In this document: one piece after another, positions 45,426-58,840 of the stretch
Layout: each line of letters opens with the position of its first letter
Numbering within the stretch: position 1 is the first letter of the stretch
Origin: Chaenocephalus aceratus
Taxonomy: Eukaryota; Chordata; Actinopteri; Perciformes; Channichthyidae
Direction: 5' to 3'
DNA length: 64,000 nucleotides
NCBI GenBank assembly: GCA_023974075.1
Contig: CM043791.1
Span: 6,205,912-6,269,911 of the forward strand
Position numbers and translations under genes: made by a program
Notes under the pieces: generated by a model
What the model was told of the DNA's origin: nothing
Databases searched by the model: none
Seen by the model: only the letters and a program-made list of their open reading frames with translations

Positions 45426-45936
45426 CGCGACATCTGGCAAAGCTGCAAGTTATGGTTAGTCTACCATGTAAAACCTAACATCGACTTCTCCACCAAACAG
45501 CCATGTTTGTTAGCTTTGTAATGTTATATAAATACATTAACCTGTGTACATTTAGAAGAAAGGAAAAAACGGTAGGCTACTTGTGGGTTATCTGTTGCAA
45601 TGTACCATTTATCTTGTTCGAGAAAGTTTTGATTGTATACCGCTGTTTCTATGGAGATTGCTACAGTGTAAGCCAACAATTTCTTAAATACTGAGTGCTA
45701 CAAGTAACTTCTAAGTCCTACAGGGTTTCTGTCTGGTATTGATCTAAAAAAAAAAAAACGAACGGGTCGGAAATTGTAATGTAAATGTTGGAAACAGGTT
45801 GTAAAGCTGTAGAAAAGCATGGTTCTCAAGACGCATCATTTTTCTTAGAAAAAAAGCAAGATTTCAAACCCATGCCACTGTTATTTTGACAATCTGTAAT
45901 TATAACTCTGAATGTGTACACAGGGAAATACAGAGC

Positions 45937-48900
45937 ATGGATCACCTTACAGAACTGGAAATCTACATCCCATTGGAAGCTGAGGTGAAAAGCATCCCTC
46001 TGTCAAGCTTACCAAACAGCGTGATTAGACGAATGGGCCTCCCCTCAGACCCCAGGCCTCTCTCAGACTCTCCAGAAGGCATATGGATCCATCCAGCAGT
46101 CATACGGAGGAAAGGCCAGAAACTCACCACCGCCACAGGAAACGGTGAAAACATGACTTCACTTCTGGGCAAAGAGATCCGGGGTGATCCGGGTCCCTTC
46201 GAAATGTCCTTTGTCTCCGCCAACCTCACAGCTTACCGACTGCTGAGGGACAACATGCCTGGGGAAAGCATCTCCGCAGACACAGCACACACCTTCCCAT
46301 TACCTCATGGCTCAGCACCACAGATGTACAAGGATGCTGTTGTCATCTTCCACGGACGCGTTTACCTCTCCAGCAGGAATCACAGTCGAAAACGGAGACA
46401 TCAAGGGAAACATGAACCACAGCCAGCCTCCCAGGCTTCCATTCCTAAAAACAAGGTAACTTGACATCAGTTAGTGATGACATTCAACTCACACCGACAA
46501 ACACATAACAACAATTAATTACTAGTAATTAAACTCGGGGAGACATGGCAGGTTATTTGACACAAATTAGGTTTTAGAGGACCTGGTTATGGCCCCTAGA
46601 CCCATCTAAGAAACTGCAAATGTGTCAGTCACTATAACTCTATAAGTACCACAATCAGAATTAAGGCCCCGGCCACACGAGGACGAAAACAGTCGTTTGC
46701 GTTACTGTTTAGTGTCATATAGACCGTTCGGCCACACGAGGACGACCGAATACGGCACTAAACGACTGCGGAAACGATAACGGGTCCCAAGGTGGATAGA
46801 ACGGCATACGCAGCGCTCTGGGGGGTCCAACGGCTCCGTGTGTACGGCCTATACGATCATTTTCTGATAATGATGAGGCAATAGCCCCACCTCTGCTCAC
46901 CCCCGCGTCAAAGTAAACTGCACTGAATTCAGATTATTTATCTTTCTCTCGATATAGACGTTGACTGGCGAAAAACTCTGCCCGGTTCCCTCGGCCCCCA
47001 CCGTGGAGAATAAACAGAAAGGCAACCATGACAACCATGCTTCTTCGCTGCTTTTGTGGAGGAAGTTACAGCGCCACGTACAGGCTCCTGCATATGTACT
47101 GCAGCTTCTCCAGCGGTTTGAGCTAAACGGAGCTGTCTCGTGTGGACAGAAACTTTACGGTGTCTATTGCGTGTGGACGGAAGCTTTTTTGCGTTTGCGT
47201 TAATCCTATGCGTTTAGCCGTTTTCGTCCTCGTGTGGCCGGGGCCTAAGTTTCCCTCATACACAAGAAAACATCCAAATCTATTTGAAAGTTTCAAATCA
47301 CTTTGATTGTTCATTTACCTCAGAGGATTTAAATTACTCCTCTAACTCCCTCCGCAGGACAATGTTTGTATTTTTATCTCCTCTTCTTTAGGCTCTCCGA
47401 AAAGCTGAATCATCAGTATGTTGCTTGTTCCGTTCTAAAACAAATGTATTTGCAATTCATGTTTCAACCTTAACCTATACTAGAGGAACCTAAACTCTTC
47501 TACATTAATGATGCCTATCTTTGAACTTGCTTATTAAGATGATAGAAGGCATATTTTTGTCTGTATAAAGTTTTAAAGCGGAACATTTAGTTGCAGTAAT
47601 ATTGATCTAAGATGTTGTTTGTCCTCCTGCAGCGCCGGTCTCCCCAGGCTTCTCTTGAACAGGCTAATAAAGAACTACATGGAAATACATCCTGTTTCAT
47701 TCGGCCACAAACATCTCCAAAACAGCAGGAGGATGTTCTCACAAATGCAGATAATCATCCGACCACAGACCAGGTGAGTAATATAATAATCAAACCATCA
47801 AAAAAGTACTTTTATTTGTATAGTTATTTACAATGAAACAAAAAGTATGAGCTATTCAACAATAAGGTTAAATAAAGTGAATGAAAAATGCCTTCATGTT
47901 AATGGAAAATCGTGCCAGCTCTCTGAAAACCCTTCCATTACAGTTCAACTGAATTTTAACTAGCATTATTACTTCGCAAGATTTTAGGTGGATCAGATTG
48001 AAATATATGCAAGGAAATACAGAAAGAAACGCACAAAATGAAAAATAAACGAGCAATTTCAGAGGTTCTCAGGGAATTAAAGCTTGTTGAAGAAAATACA
48101 CTTTATATAAATATTTGAGGGTTCACAGTATGTCCAGTAACTATGTAACCAAGGTGGAGCATGTTAAAAGAGGAAAGAAAATGGCCCAAGCTTTGAGCCA
48201 TGGCCTAGATCAGGGGTGGGGAACCTTTTTCCTCTCAAGGGCCATTTCAATTTTTACAATATCCTCAGAGGGCCGTACAAGTTATTGACCTCTGCTTAAA
48301 AAAAACAAAAATCACAGCCCATTCATTTCATTCTGTGCAAAGAAAAAGCAACCTCTTAATCCAGATATCTCACCATGACTCACATATGCATGCACGTGCA
48401 CGGTGTGGCGTGACCACCAAAACAGAACGATATGGACACAAGATGTGTGCAAATGTATTTAGTTTCCTATCCACAGAGCGGAGCAAGGCAACGAAACTTA
48501 AAATAAGAAGCAGCATTTTATGGCACGCTATGCATGGGGCTACCTTGAGGGGGTTTCCCGACATGTTGTTTCAGTAAATTAAAGGGTGTTTCATGTTGTC
48601 GTTGCTGTGGACCTTCTTAATACCTTGGAAAATGCCGTTTAATACTTTTTAATATCCTTAATTTTCACTAAATTGATTTATCAACTTTTAATACTTTTTA
48701 AGACCCCGCGGACCCCCTGTAGTATCAACATACGACTGCATCAACACATTCCTTACGGGAGATTAGAAGCAGGGATGGTCGTACATGTCAACACACAAAA
48801 TAAGGTTAAATGTCTAGGAGTAAAGACAAAATTAATCCCTAACAGTAAGATCCCATTTTTATTACAATGGTGGTCTTACCTTGACTTGAAGATGAAGTCC

Positions 48901-51900
48901 ATGCTCTCCTTCTGGACAACAATCTCTATTACTGTTTTGTAAAAGTCCTCCTTATCTTCCTCTAGTTTCAAAAGTCTAGTTTGTTGTTTGCGTCTACCGT
49001 CTCTGCGTAGAATAACCGTAGCAACAAGAACCTGTGGGCTCACTTGCGCCCCCTTCAGTGCGGCAGAGGTTGTGGCTGCCTCCCCTGGTGCTTTTTTCAT
49101 TGCTGTTGTATGATGAGACCAGCGAGCCTAAATATCATATATACGTGAAATAAGTTATTTAGAGACAGACTATGGATAGCGAGGATAAATGTAATAAAGG
49201 GATCTACAAACATTACATTGGTGACATACAGTGAGATGGTGCAGGCATGACCTTAGGGCCCGCTTTCCAGACAGTTTCTGTGGGGTGACGCATTCTGAGG
49301 TGAGGCAGATCTCATCTGTGCCTCACCTCACCACGCAGTAACTGGCTGGAGCGCGCTCACAAAATAAGTGCCCGCGCTACATTAGTGCCCGCGCTCCAGC
49401 CAGTTACTGTGGGCTAAGGAGAGGCAGAGCTCGTCCCTGCCTCACTCCTCATCGCTCCCATGTAGTTGTAGCGTAGCTCGGCAAATTTGCTGATTTTAAC
49501 AATAAAAAGCGATTGGAATCAAACAGAAATCAAACTTACAACACAGATCAGTGGAGACATTTTATTATTATTTAGTTTTTCTTTAGTTGTTTTTCCGTTA
49601 CATTGGAGTATGACAGGTGAGGCTCTGCCTCCCCTGACTGCAGGTCGCTGGTTTCTATATTGTCAGTGAGTAGATTAAGCTTACACACATCAACATTTTA
49701 CTCAGTGGTTCTAACCCTGTTTCTCTGGCAGAGATCTATCTGAGGAACGTGGCAGCTCAATGTCCTTTTCTACAAAATGGCTAATGGTGTACCCCATGTG
49801 CGAAAAACGAAAAAAGGCTGAAATTTCCGGTTTTTGGTTTAGACGAAAATTCAAACTGATAAAAAGTACACAGACCCTGATGTTATTGCAGCATCTAGGC
49901 CAGGGGTGGGGAACCTCCCATCTGCTGGTGGACTACCTAAGAGATATACAGCAGGAGAACACGCCGTCCACCGCGGATAATAAACAGAAGGGCAACCATG
50001 ACAACCATGCTCCGAGGTCTTCTTCGCTGCTTTTGGTGTATTTTGTGGTGACAGCAGCGCCACTTACAGACCTGGCATATGTACTACAGCGTTTCCAGCA
50101 TTTCCAGCGGTCTAGTGTGAACGGACACGTTAATGAATCGAATGTGTGTGAACGGAAGACTTTTTTGCGTTTGCGTATGCGTTTTACTGTGTGCGTCCTC
50201 GTGGGGCCGGGGTCTAAGCCAAACTATATCCGGTCACATAGATCTGCTATTTTAAAGTAAGGTCAACACATATCGACCCTAAATATAGTCTATATTAAGA
50301 ACGAGAAAAGTCTTAACATATATATCGTTTTTTGTAAACATATGACAAATGTGTGAGGGTGATGACGTCAGAGCATCGTCCTATGTGCCGGGCTTAGCCC
50401 CGGACAGCCCCAGCCCAATTGAACCCCTGGGTATTTGTGAGGGAGCTCCTATATGGCATTACCCCGCTGAAGCTCACCAAAGTTTAATATATTTCATAGT
50501 TCAAAGTTTTGTCAATTGTTTTGTTTATTGGTCAAATACTGGTTTCTAATGGTTTCTGAGGAGTTTTACTGGAATGAAAGAGCACAGAGCACAGAAGCAA
50601 CAAAGCAGCATGCTGCATTAAACCTGACCTTCACAGAGAGGTTGAAGGTCATGTGGAGAGGAGGCTTCAGTAGTCTGTCTGCACTCTGTTTAGTTGTGCT
50701 ATCTTACAATCAATATAGTAAATGTGAGGTAAAGTGTGTCGCCAATGTAACCGGTTAGAACTCGAAGTTGCGATGAGGTCTTAAAATATATGGAAAGGGT
50801 CTTAACAGGTATTACATTTGACTTCAGGATTCCTGCATATACCCTGTACTAGGTTTTACAGCTTGACCTAGGGAGGTTTTGCGAGTGTGAGAACGCTAGC
50901 TTCTAGAGATGGGAGAGACATCTCCTGTGTCTGCAGATGTTTACGCCCATCCCCAATATGTGGATTTGACTCTCTGTAAACTAGTTAAAGGGTCTACCAA
51001 GATGCGAGGCCGATCAGATTTGACATGGCAACCCACCCGTGCAGTCAGAACCTTTGACTGTGTGACTTGTGATGTGAATTTCTCCGGCCGATGCTTGTAT
51101 CAGTGTTTGACATCAGAACTCCTGCTCGTCCCGTGTCTCCTTCATGAGTCGGTGACTCCCACTGCATTGCTACACAGAAGTTTCCTCCACACTTACTAAG
51201 AAAGAACAATCCAATATTTAGATTTTGGGTTTCCTTTTGTTGAACGGTCTGTTTAAAATGAATCGAAACATCAGACCAAAAAAGCTTTTGAAAATAACCG
51301 AATATTTCGATTAAGATGAAAATATAATATTTGTAAATCTGACCGTGCCTCACCAGCCACGAACCTCACCGCACGTCACTGATGGAAACATAACAAAAAG
51401 GACTTGGCTCTCAATCAACAACAACCTCATTGAAATGTGTCGTACGTCTACAGTTTGGCAGTTGTACCTTATGTTATGGTCCTCTGGATCAACTGTGGAT
51501 TTTTGGTTTCAAGTACCTGTACTAAGAAACCTGACAAGTGCACGCAAACCTTATGTGATTCCCCTTTGTATTTCCTTCAGGAGCTGCTCCACGAAGAGAA
51601 GAAGAAAAGCACCACATGTAAAGTCACACAGAGTAAAAACAAGAAGAGGAGTGATGTATCTTCATCCAAAACTGCACATTCAGTCCTTCAGTCCAAAGTG
51701 GACAACCCTTCTCATGGGGACACTGCAGCAGACCCAGGGCCGTCCTGGCTTCAGCCCGAGTGTGAGACACAGGACCTGGGCAATGAAGAATCCCACTGTT
51801 TACAATTGGACAGCAACGCTAACAACATGGCTGCTACTGAAGAGCAAAGTAGGGAGTTTGATCTGTTGGCCAAAGAGGAAGAGATCTCTCTGTTGCAGGC

Positions 51901-51943
51901 TAAACTCAGACGGCTCTCAAAAAACCAGCCCTCCCCTTTCTGA
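45937..51943 (+). CDS. LRIF1-like tandem paralogue, 3 coding exons, 340 codons, intact
   Basis: Exons 45937-46455, 47633-47773 and 51581-51943; all introns are phase 0 with GT-AG borders, and the frame is open throughout. The start is the first in-frame ATG after the acceptor gtgtacacag (45923). The N-terminal block EAEVKSIPLSSLPNSVIRRM matches human LRIF1 (AEVKSxPxSSLPxSV) better than the neighbouring lrif1 does. KDAVVIFHGRVYLSSRN matches the human/fish block with DNALVMFNGKVYL / VIVCDGKVFLVAK. SRKRRHQGKH is a likely nuclear signal. The last exon ends with a short coiled coil, LLAKEEEISLLQAKLRRLSK, comparable to the LRIF1 C-terminus. It lacks the YEAVPAVGADG start and the FGIT segment. The role is probably chromatin-linked like LRIF1, by inference only. 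Confidence 0.7.
46665..47245. mobile_element. Harbinger-type MITE, 581 bp, in the paralogue's first coding intron
   Basis: Perfect inverted ends of about 26 bp (left begins ggccccggccacacgagg, right ends cctcgtgtggccggggcc). TAA on both sides (46662-46664, 47246-47248). A diverged partial copy lies at 49946-50216. Confidence 0.9.
48880..49100 (-). CDS. Candidate first coding exon, unknown protein
   Basis: Minus strand: ATG at 49100, then MKKAPGEAATTSAALKGAQV, later KLEEDKEDFYKTVIEIVVQK and SMDFIFKS, ending at a good donor (tcaag|gtaaga). Charged, helical C-terminal half. It lies within an intron of the LRIF1-like gene on the opposite strand, among hAT ends, so it may be part of a transposon gene. 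I do not recognise the family and found no second exon. Confidence 0.3.
49336..49409. repeat. 19-bp perfect inverted repeat (hairpin)
   Basis: cagtaactggctggagcgc (49336-49354) and gcgctccagccagttactg (49391-49409) with a 36-bp loop. Surrounding words (gaggtgaggcagatctc / ggagaggcagagctcg) also mirror loosely, so it may be the core of a longer, decayed palindrome. Confidence 0.85.
49946..50216. repeat. Truncated copy of the 46665 MITE
   Basis: Shares ataaacagaagggcaaccat, gacaaccatgct, tttttgcgtttgcgt and the right end cgtcctcgtggggccggggt. The left end is missing, replaced by a hAT-type terminus at 49905. Confidence 0.7.
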
Positions 51944-53388
51944 GTGATGAATGAACGGTAATTAAACCGAGGTATTTACTCTCGACACTAAATGTGCATT
52001 AGTAACAGGGACATCAATAATATGATTAAAGCAGGATTCTCGTGTGCATGTCAACATACTTGATGGCAAGACGTTTTGAAAGAGGTTTTTGAAAACTTCA
52101 CCTCACTTCTGTTAGAAATTGCACAAAGCTCCACTGAAGACTCCACTTTGGGTCATTGTGGGGATCTTTTGCTTCTTAAGGCCAATGTGTATAACTATTT
52201 GTATTTGATTTGATCCATTATATGACTGTCTTTTAGACAAACCCACTATTTTGTACTGGGACGCATCTTTTTCTCAACCCCATTTTTATTTTCACTATTC
52301 ATGGTCCTTGTTTTCCAAAAGCCTGGATATAGTTTCTCACCTGGTGAGCGATCTGGCGTATCTCAACCAAGAGACTCTCCATGTCCTTAGAAACCTTATA
52401 TAAATGTCTATAAAAAAGTTATATTGTATTGAACCTGTTGTTGAGTTGGCTTAAATCAATCTCTTACATTTGGCTCATGTTCCTCTGATGGAATGTTATG
52501 TAGTTTGAAATGTGTTTGACTTTTACACACTCTGTGTGAGTGACTGAAATGAAAACTAATGCAACATTTTTCTGTTTCTTTTTTAAAGCAGCGTTTATAG
52601 AGCCGTGTACTTTATTTAGAGAAGCATTCTGCAGATTCTCTCCCAGATGATCTCGCAATACATTTGACTTTAAATGAGATAGCATCTTTTTATAAAACTG
52701 CAGGATTAGCAATGAGCCAGCTGCAGCAGTTTTATCTTTGCGTAAGAACTGTGATCGTAAACTCACATGACTTATTTGATCAGTCTTGGTTTTACATAAT
52801 GAGCTCACCACAGACTGCAGTTGGTAGCTGTTTTGGAGCTTTACATTGCATTTGAAGAACTTCTCGCCCATGATGGTGGATCTCCAGTTTGCAACCATAT
52901 GAAATATGTTGTATTTCTGCCATAACTGCATCAATACAGTTTTTATGACACAGTAACAAAGTATAACACGGAGAATGTGATTCAAAAAATAAATACTCAC
53001 AATAACATCCCTAATATGGGCTTAACTTAGCTGTTGATGTTTTTGACTTATGAATTCAGATGTAGCTGCTGTTGGCCTAGCATTAGCCGCAGTCTGATTG
53101 CTAGCCTATTAATTCAAATGTAAACCCTAACCCTCGACACCGCGCTTACTGATCAACACACCGGCCAGAGTGTAGTGGCCCGGCAGAGAATGGAAGTTTG
53201 GACACATTTGTTTCTTTGTTTTGTCTATTTGCATGTTTGTGTCACGCTCTCAGGGCCACCATACACACTTCACTTGTATCCTATTCAGAATGGATAGGAC
53301 CAAACATTTCAACTCATTGATAGAAATGAAGTGAACAAAAAAATTGAAGTACTTACAGTATAACTTCAAGGCAAGTTTTATTTATATA
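51944..53388. other. 3' flank of the LRIF1-like gene; no further gene
   Basis: Likely 3' UTR followed by AT-rich intergenic sequence; attaaag at about 52024 is a weak poly(A) candidate. A minus-strand 178-codon frame (53000-52464) has biased composition and no motif. Confidence 0.35.
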
Positions 53389-55085
53389 CAGTGGAGGAAA
53401 TAAGTATTTGATCCCCTGCAGATTTTGTAATTTTGCCCACTTACAAATAAATGAACAGTCTATCATTGTAATGGTAGGTTTATATAAACAATGAGAGAAA
53501 GAATATCAAAAAGAAAATCAAGAAATTGACATTATATAAAAGATAAATTGGGAAATAAGTATTAGATCCCCTTGCAACAAACAAGGATTCTGGCTCCCAC
53601 AGACCGGTTAAATAAGTAATCTTCCTTAAAAATATCAACTTGTTACCTGAATAACAGACACCTGTCCACAGAATCAATCAATCAGATTCCAACCTCTCCA
53701 CCAGGGGCCAGACTAAAGAGCTCTCTTATGGCACATTTCCACTGCAGCGGGGTAGCCCCGTTTTAGCGTCCTCGCTCAGGCCTCGGGCTGCCTCGCTGGC
53801 CGTCCGAGGCAGTGGCGCATTTTCATTACAGTTTAGGACCTGGGGTAGCGGTAGAGGGGCGATTGGCTTTGTTGTTCCGTCGAGCTCCCGCTGGATTTTA
53901 TCATCCCCAATGAGATGTAGGAACGTCGTCACCTCCTCGGTCGACCACGTGTGCTTTTCTTTGACGTTGCCATTTTTGTAGCTCCTCCGTTTACAAAAAT
54001 GCTCTGTATAAAAATTCTGCAAGCTTGCTTCTAGATATATATGCGACGCTAGGGATGATCTCGCACGCGATCTTGTGACGATTCTCTCTGACCAATCAGC
54101 AGTCGAGAGTGTTGACGTCACTAGTTCAGCCCTGGCCTGATAGAAGCACGATTTTATGGGGCCGGAAAAATAGGGAAGAAAAAAGCCGGTGCTATGCTAT
54201 ATGGAAAGGCCACCAAAAACTGGCCTGGCCGCTTGAGGCCGCTTGAGGCCGCTTGAGGACGATTAAGGACGCTTAAACGGGGCTACCCGCTGCAGTGGAA
54301 ATGCACCATAAGGACCTCCGGGACAAGACTGTAGACCTGCACCAGGCTGGGATTGGCTACAAGACCATCAGAAAGCAGCTTGATGCGATTATTCAGAAGA
54401 ATAATGTGTATGTTTCTAAATGGAAGTAACACAAAATGAGCATCATTCGCCCTCGGTCAGGGGCCCCACACAACATCTGGCCCCGTGGGGTATTGATGAT
54501 CATGAGAAAGGGGAGGGATCAGCAAAGAACTACACAACTTGTTAATGATCTCAAGACAGCTGGAAACACAGTCACCAAGAAAATTATTGGTAGCACACGA
54601 CGCCATGATGGATCAAATCCTGCAGCGCCACAATGTCCCCCTGCTCAAGAAGAACATGAAAGGCCCGTCTGAAGTTTGACAATGAACATCTGAGTGATTC
54701 AGAGAAGAGGATGTGGTCAGATGAGACCGAAATGTTGATCTTTGGCATCAACTCGAGACGCTGTGTTTGGAGGAAGAGAGATGCTGACTATAGCTCCAAG
54801 AACACCATCCCCATCGTCAAGCATGGAGGTGGAAACATTATGCTTTGGGGGTGTTTCTCTGCTAAGGGGACAGGACAACTTCACTGCATCGAGGAGAGGA
54901 TGGAAGGGGCCATGCACTGTAAAATCTTGGCCGATAGCCTCCTTCCCTCAGCCAGGACACTGAAGATGGGTCATGGATGGGTCTTCCAGCAGGACAATGA
55001 CCCTGAACATACGGCCAAGGCAACACAGGAGCTGCTAAAGAAGAAGCACATTTAGGTGATGAATGGGCCTAGCCAGTTTCCGGAC
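53389..55085 (+). mobile_element. Tc1/mariner element, 3'-truncated, with a Harbinger insertion
   Basis: The left end is cagtggaggaaataagtatt next to a TA. Transposase remnants resume after the Harbinger insert (54309 on) with LRDKTVDLHQAGIGYKTI. They continue in a second frame (54711-55055) with [26 protein letters not shown] and [12 protein letters not shown], the first two catalytic Asp positions of the DD34E triad. The frame then shifts, and sequence matching PSQFPDL is the last homology (about 55083). The glutamate motif and right terminus are missing. Confidence 0.85.
53729..54308 (-). mobile_element. Short deleted Harbinger copy (580 bp) nested in Tc1
   Basis: An inverted, shrunken relative of 13694-16180: both ends plus 39 codons of the Myb-like gene (HTWSTEEVTTFLHLIGDDK on minus). 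The middle is deleted at about 53864. Flanks are TTA/TAA, close to the expected TSD. The second Harbinger-like inverted block (53740-53830) matches 16060-16140. Confidence 0.85.
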
Positions 55086-55317
55086 CTTAATAAACATTAA
55101 ACAAGCTAATATAAAACATACATGAATAAAAATTACAGTGCAGTGTAAGATATGAATAGTTTAATTAAAAGCATCGGCAAAAAGTAAAGTCGTAAGTATT
55201 AAGAGTTGCTGAGACCTGCAGGATTCTGGGAGTTTGTTCCAGATATTTGAAGCATAATAACTGAACCCTGCTTCTCCATGTTTAGTTCTGACTCTGGTGA
55301 CAGAACCCTGCTGAAAA

Positions 55318-57072
55318 AGCCAGCTTAGACCAACTAGATAGGTTGGCTTGTTTAGAGGGGGTTTAGCTAGGTTGGCTTGTTTAGAGGGGGTTTAGCTAGG
55401 TTGGCTTGTTTAGAGGGGGTTTAGCTAGGTTGGCTTGTTTAGAGGGGGTTTAGCTAGGTTGGCTTGTTTAGAGGGGGTTTAGCTAGGTTGGCTTGTTTAG
55501 AGGGGGTTTAGCTAGGTTGGCTTGTTTAGAGGGGGTTTAGCTAGGTTGGCTTGTTTAGAGGGGGTTTAGCTAGGTTGGCTTGTTTAGAGGGGGTTTAGTT
55601 AGCGGTTGGCTTGTTTAGAGGGGGTTTAGTTAGCTGTTGGCTTGTTTAGAGGGGGTTTAGTTAGCTGTTGGCTTGTTTAGAGGGGGTTTAGTTAGCTGTT
55701 GGCTTGTTTAGAGGGGGTTGGTTTAGCTAGCTGTTGGCTTCTTTAGAGGGGGTTTTAGCTAGCTGTTGGCTTGTTTAGAGGGGGTTAGCTAGGTTAGCTG
55801 TTGGCTTGTTTAGAGGGGGTTTAGCTAGGTTAGCTGTTGGCTGGTTTAGAGGGGTTTAGCTAGGTTAGCTGTTGGCTGGTTTAGAGGGGGTTTAGCTAGG
55901 TTAGCTGTTGGCTGGTTTAGAGGGGGTTTAGCTAGGTTAGCTGTTGGCTGGTTTAGAGGGGGTTTAGCTAGGTTAGCTGTTGGCTGGTTTAGAGGGGGTT
56001 TAGCTAGGTTAGCTGTTGGCTGGTTTAGAGGGGGTTTAGCTAGGTTAGCTGTTGGCTGGTTTAGAGGGGGTTTAGCTAGGTTAGCTGTTGGCTGGTTTAG
56101 AGGGGGTTTAGCTAGGTTAGCTGGTGGCTGGTTTAGAGGGGGTTTAGCTAGGTTAGCTGTTGGCTGGTTTAGAGGGGTTTAGCTAGGTTAGCTGTTGGCT
56201 GGTTTAGAGGGGTTTAGCTAGGTTAGCTGTTGGCTGGTTTAGAGGGGTTTAACTAGGTTAGCTGTTGGCTGGTTTAGAGGGGGTTTAGCTAGGTTAGCTG
56301 TTGGCTGGTTTAGAGGGGGTTTAGCTAGGTTAGCTGGTGGCTGGTTTAGAGGGGGTTTAGCTAGGTTAGCTGTTGGCTGGTTTAGAGGGGTTTAGCTAGG
56401 TTAGCTGTTGGCTGGTTTAGAGGGGTTTAGCTAGGTTAGCTGTTGGCTGGTTTAGAGGGGTTTAACTAGGTTAGCTGTTGGCTGGTTTAGAGGGGGTTTA
56501 GCTAGGTTAGCGGTTGGCTGGTTTAGAGGGGGTTTAGCTAGGTTAGCTGTTGGCTGGTTTAGAGGGGGTTTAGCTAGGTTAGCTGGTGGCTGGTTTAGAG
56601 GGGGTTTAGCTAGGTTAGCTGTTGGCTGGTTTAGAGGGGTTTAGCTAGGTTAGCTGTTGGCTGGTTTAGAGGGGTTTAGCTAGGTTAGCTGTTGGCTGGT
56701 TTAGAGGGGTTTAACTACGTTAGCTGTTGGCTGGTTTAGAGGGGGTTTAGCTAGGTTAGCTGTTGGCTGGTTTAGAGGGGGTTTAGCTAGGTTAGCTGGT
56801 GGCTGGTTTAGAGGGGGTTTAGCTAGGTTAGCTGGTGGCTGGTTTAGAGGGGTTTAGCTAGGTTAGCTGTTGGCTGGTTTAGAGGGGTTTAGCTAGGTTA
56901 GCTGTTGGCTGGTTTAGAGGGGTTTAACTAGGTTAGCTGTTGGCTGGTTTAGAGGGGGTTTAGCTAGGTTAGCTGGTGGCTGGTTTAGAGGGGGTTTAGC
57001 TAGGTTAGCTGGTGGCTGGTTTAGAGGGGGTTTAGCTAGGTTAGCTGGTGGCTGGTTTAGAGTGGTTTAGCT
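55318..57072. repeat. Minisatellite array, 29-36-bp units with higher-order structure
   Basis: The early part repeats a 29-bp unit (ttggcttgtttagaggggg + tttagctagg). From about 55790 the unit is 36 bp (ttagctgttggctggttta + gagggggtttagctagg). Variants (GGTGG for GTTGG, GGGG for GGGGG, TTAAC for TTAGC) recur in fixed order. About 50 units. Confidence 0.95.
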
Positions 57073-57583
57073 TGACCTTGGATTTGGAGGAACGGGAGGT
57101 GGAAGGGGTGGAGGAGGGCTGCGTCGAGTCACCTGAAATGACAACTGTGAGTGAGGACTCGAGCAGCGGCGTCCAGTCTACTGAAGATAAAAGCATGGAC
57201 AAGTGTTTCCAAATCCTGCTGTGACATTAGTCTTTCAATCCTAGATATGTTCTTTAGGTGATAGTAAGCTGATTTAGTAATTGTTTTAATGTGACTGTTG
57301 AAAACTCAGGTCAGAGTCCATGACTACACCTATTTTTCTGGCTGTATCTGTTGTTATGAACATTGCAGACTGAAGCTCAGCGCTAACTTTTATACGTTCT
57401 GCCTTGGCTCCAAAAACCACTACCTTACTTTTATCTTTGGTTAATTGGAGAAGGTTCTGACACATCCAGTCATTGATTTGTTCAATGCACTTACTCAGGG
57501 TTTGAATTGTGTGCAAAGAGACGGTATAAAGACAAGGTGGAATCTGACTTCAGTTCAAATGCTGATTTTTTTTTTTTTAAATG

Positions 57584-58840
<1,257 letters not shown>

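Larger units (their letters stand above)
47774..51580. other. Large intron of the LRIF1-like paralogue, repeat-rich
   Basis: Contains a hAT-type end at 48211 (caggggtggggaacctttt), a candidate opposite-strand exon (48880-49100) and a 19-bp inverted repeat (49336-49409). Another 'caggggtggggaacctcc' end lies at 49905, with a truncated MITE (49946-50216). Repeat-like words at 50770-50850 resemble a further nonautonomous hAT family. Confidence 0.55.

Noticed and set aside
52464..53000. 178-codon minus-strand ORF
   Set aside because: AT-rich composition, no motif, no splice context; expected by chance in this sequence.
55318..57072. CRISPR-like regular repeats
   Set aside because: Units are contiguous with no unique spacers, and the genome is eukaryotic; this is a minisatellite.
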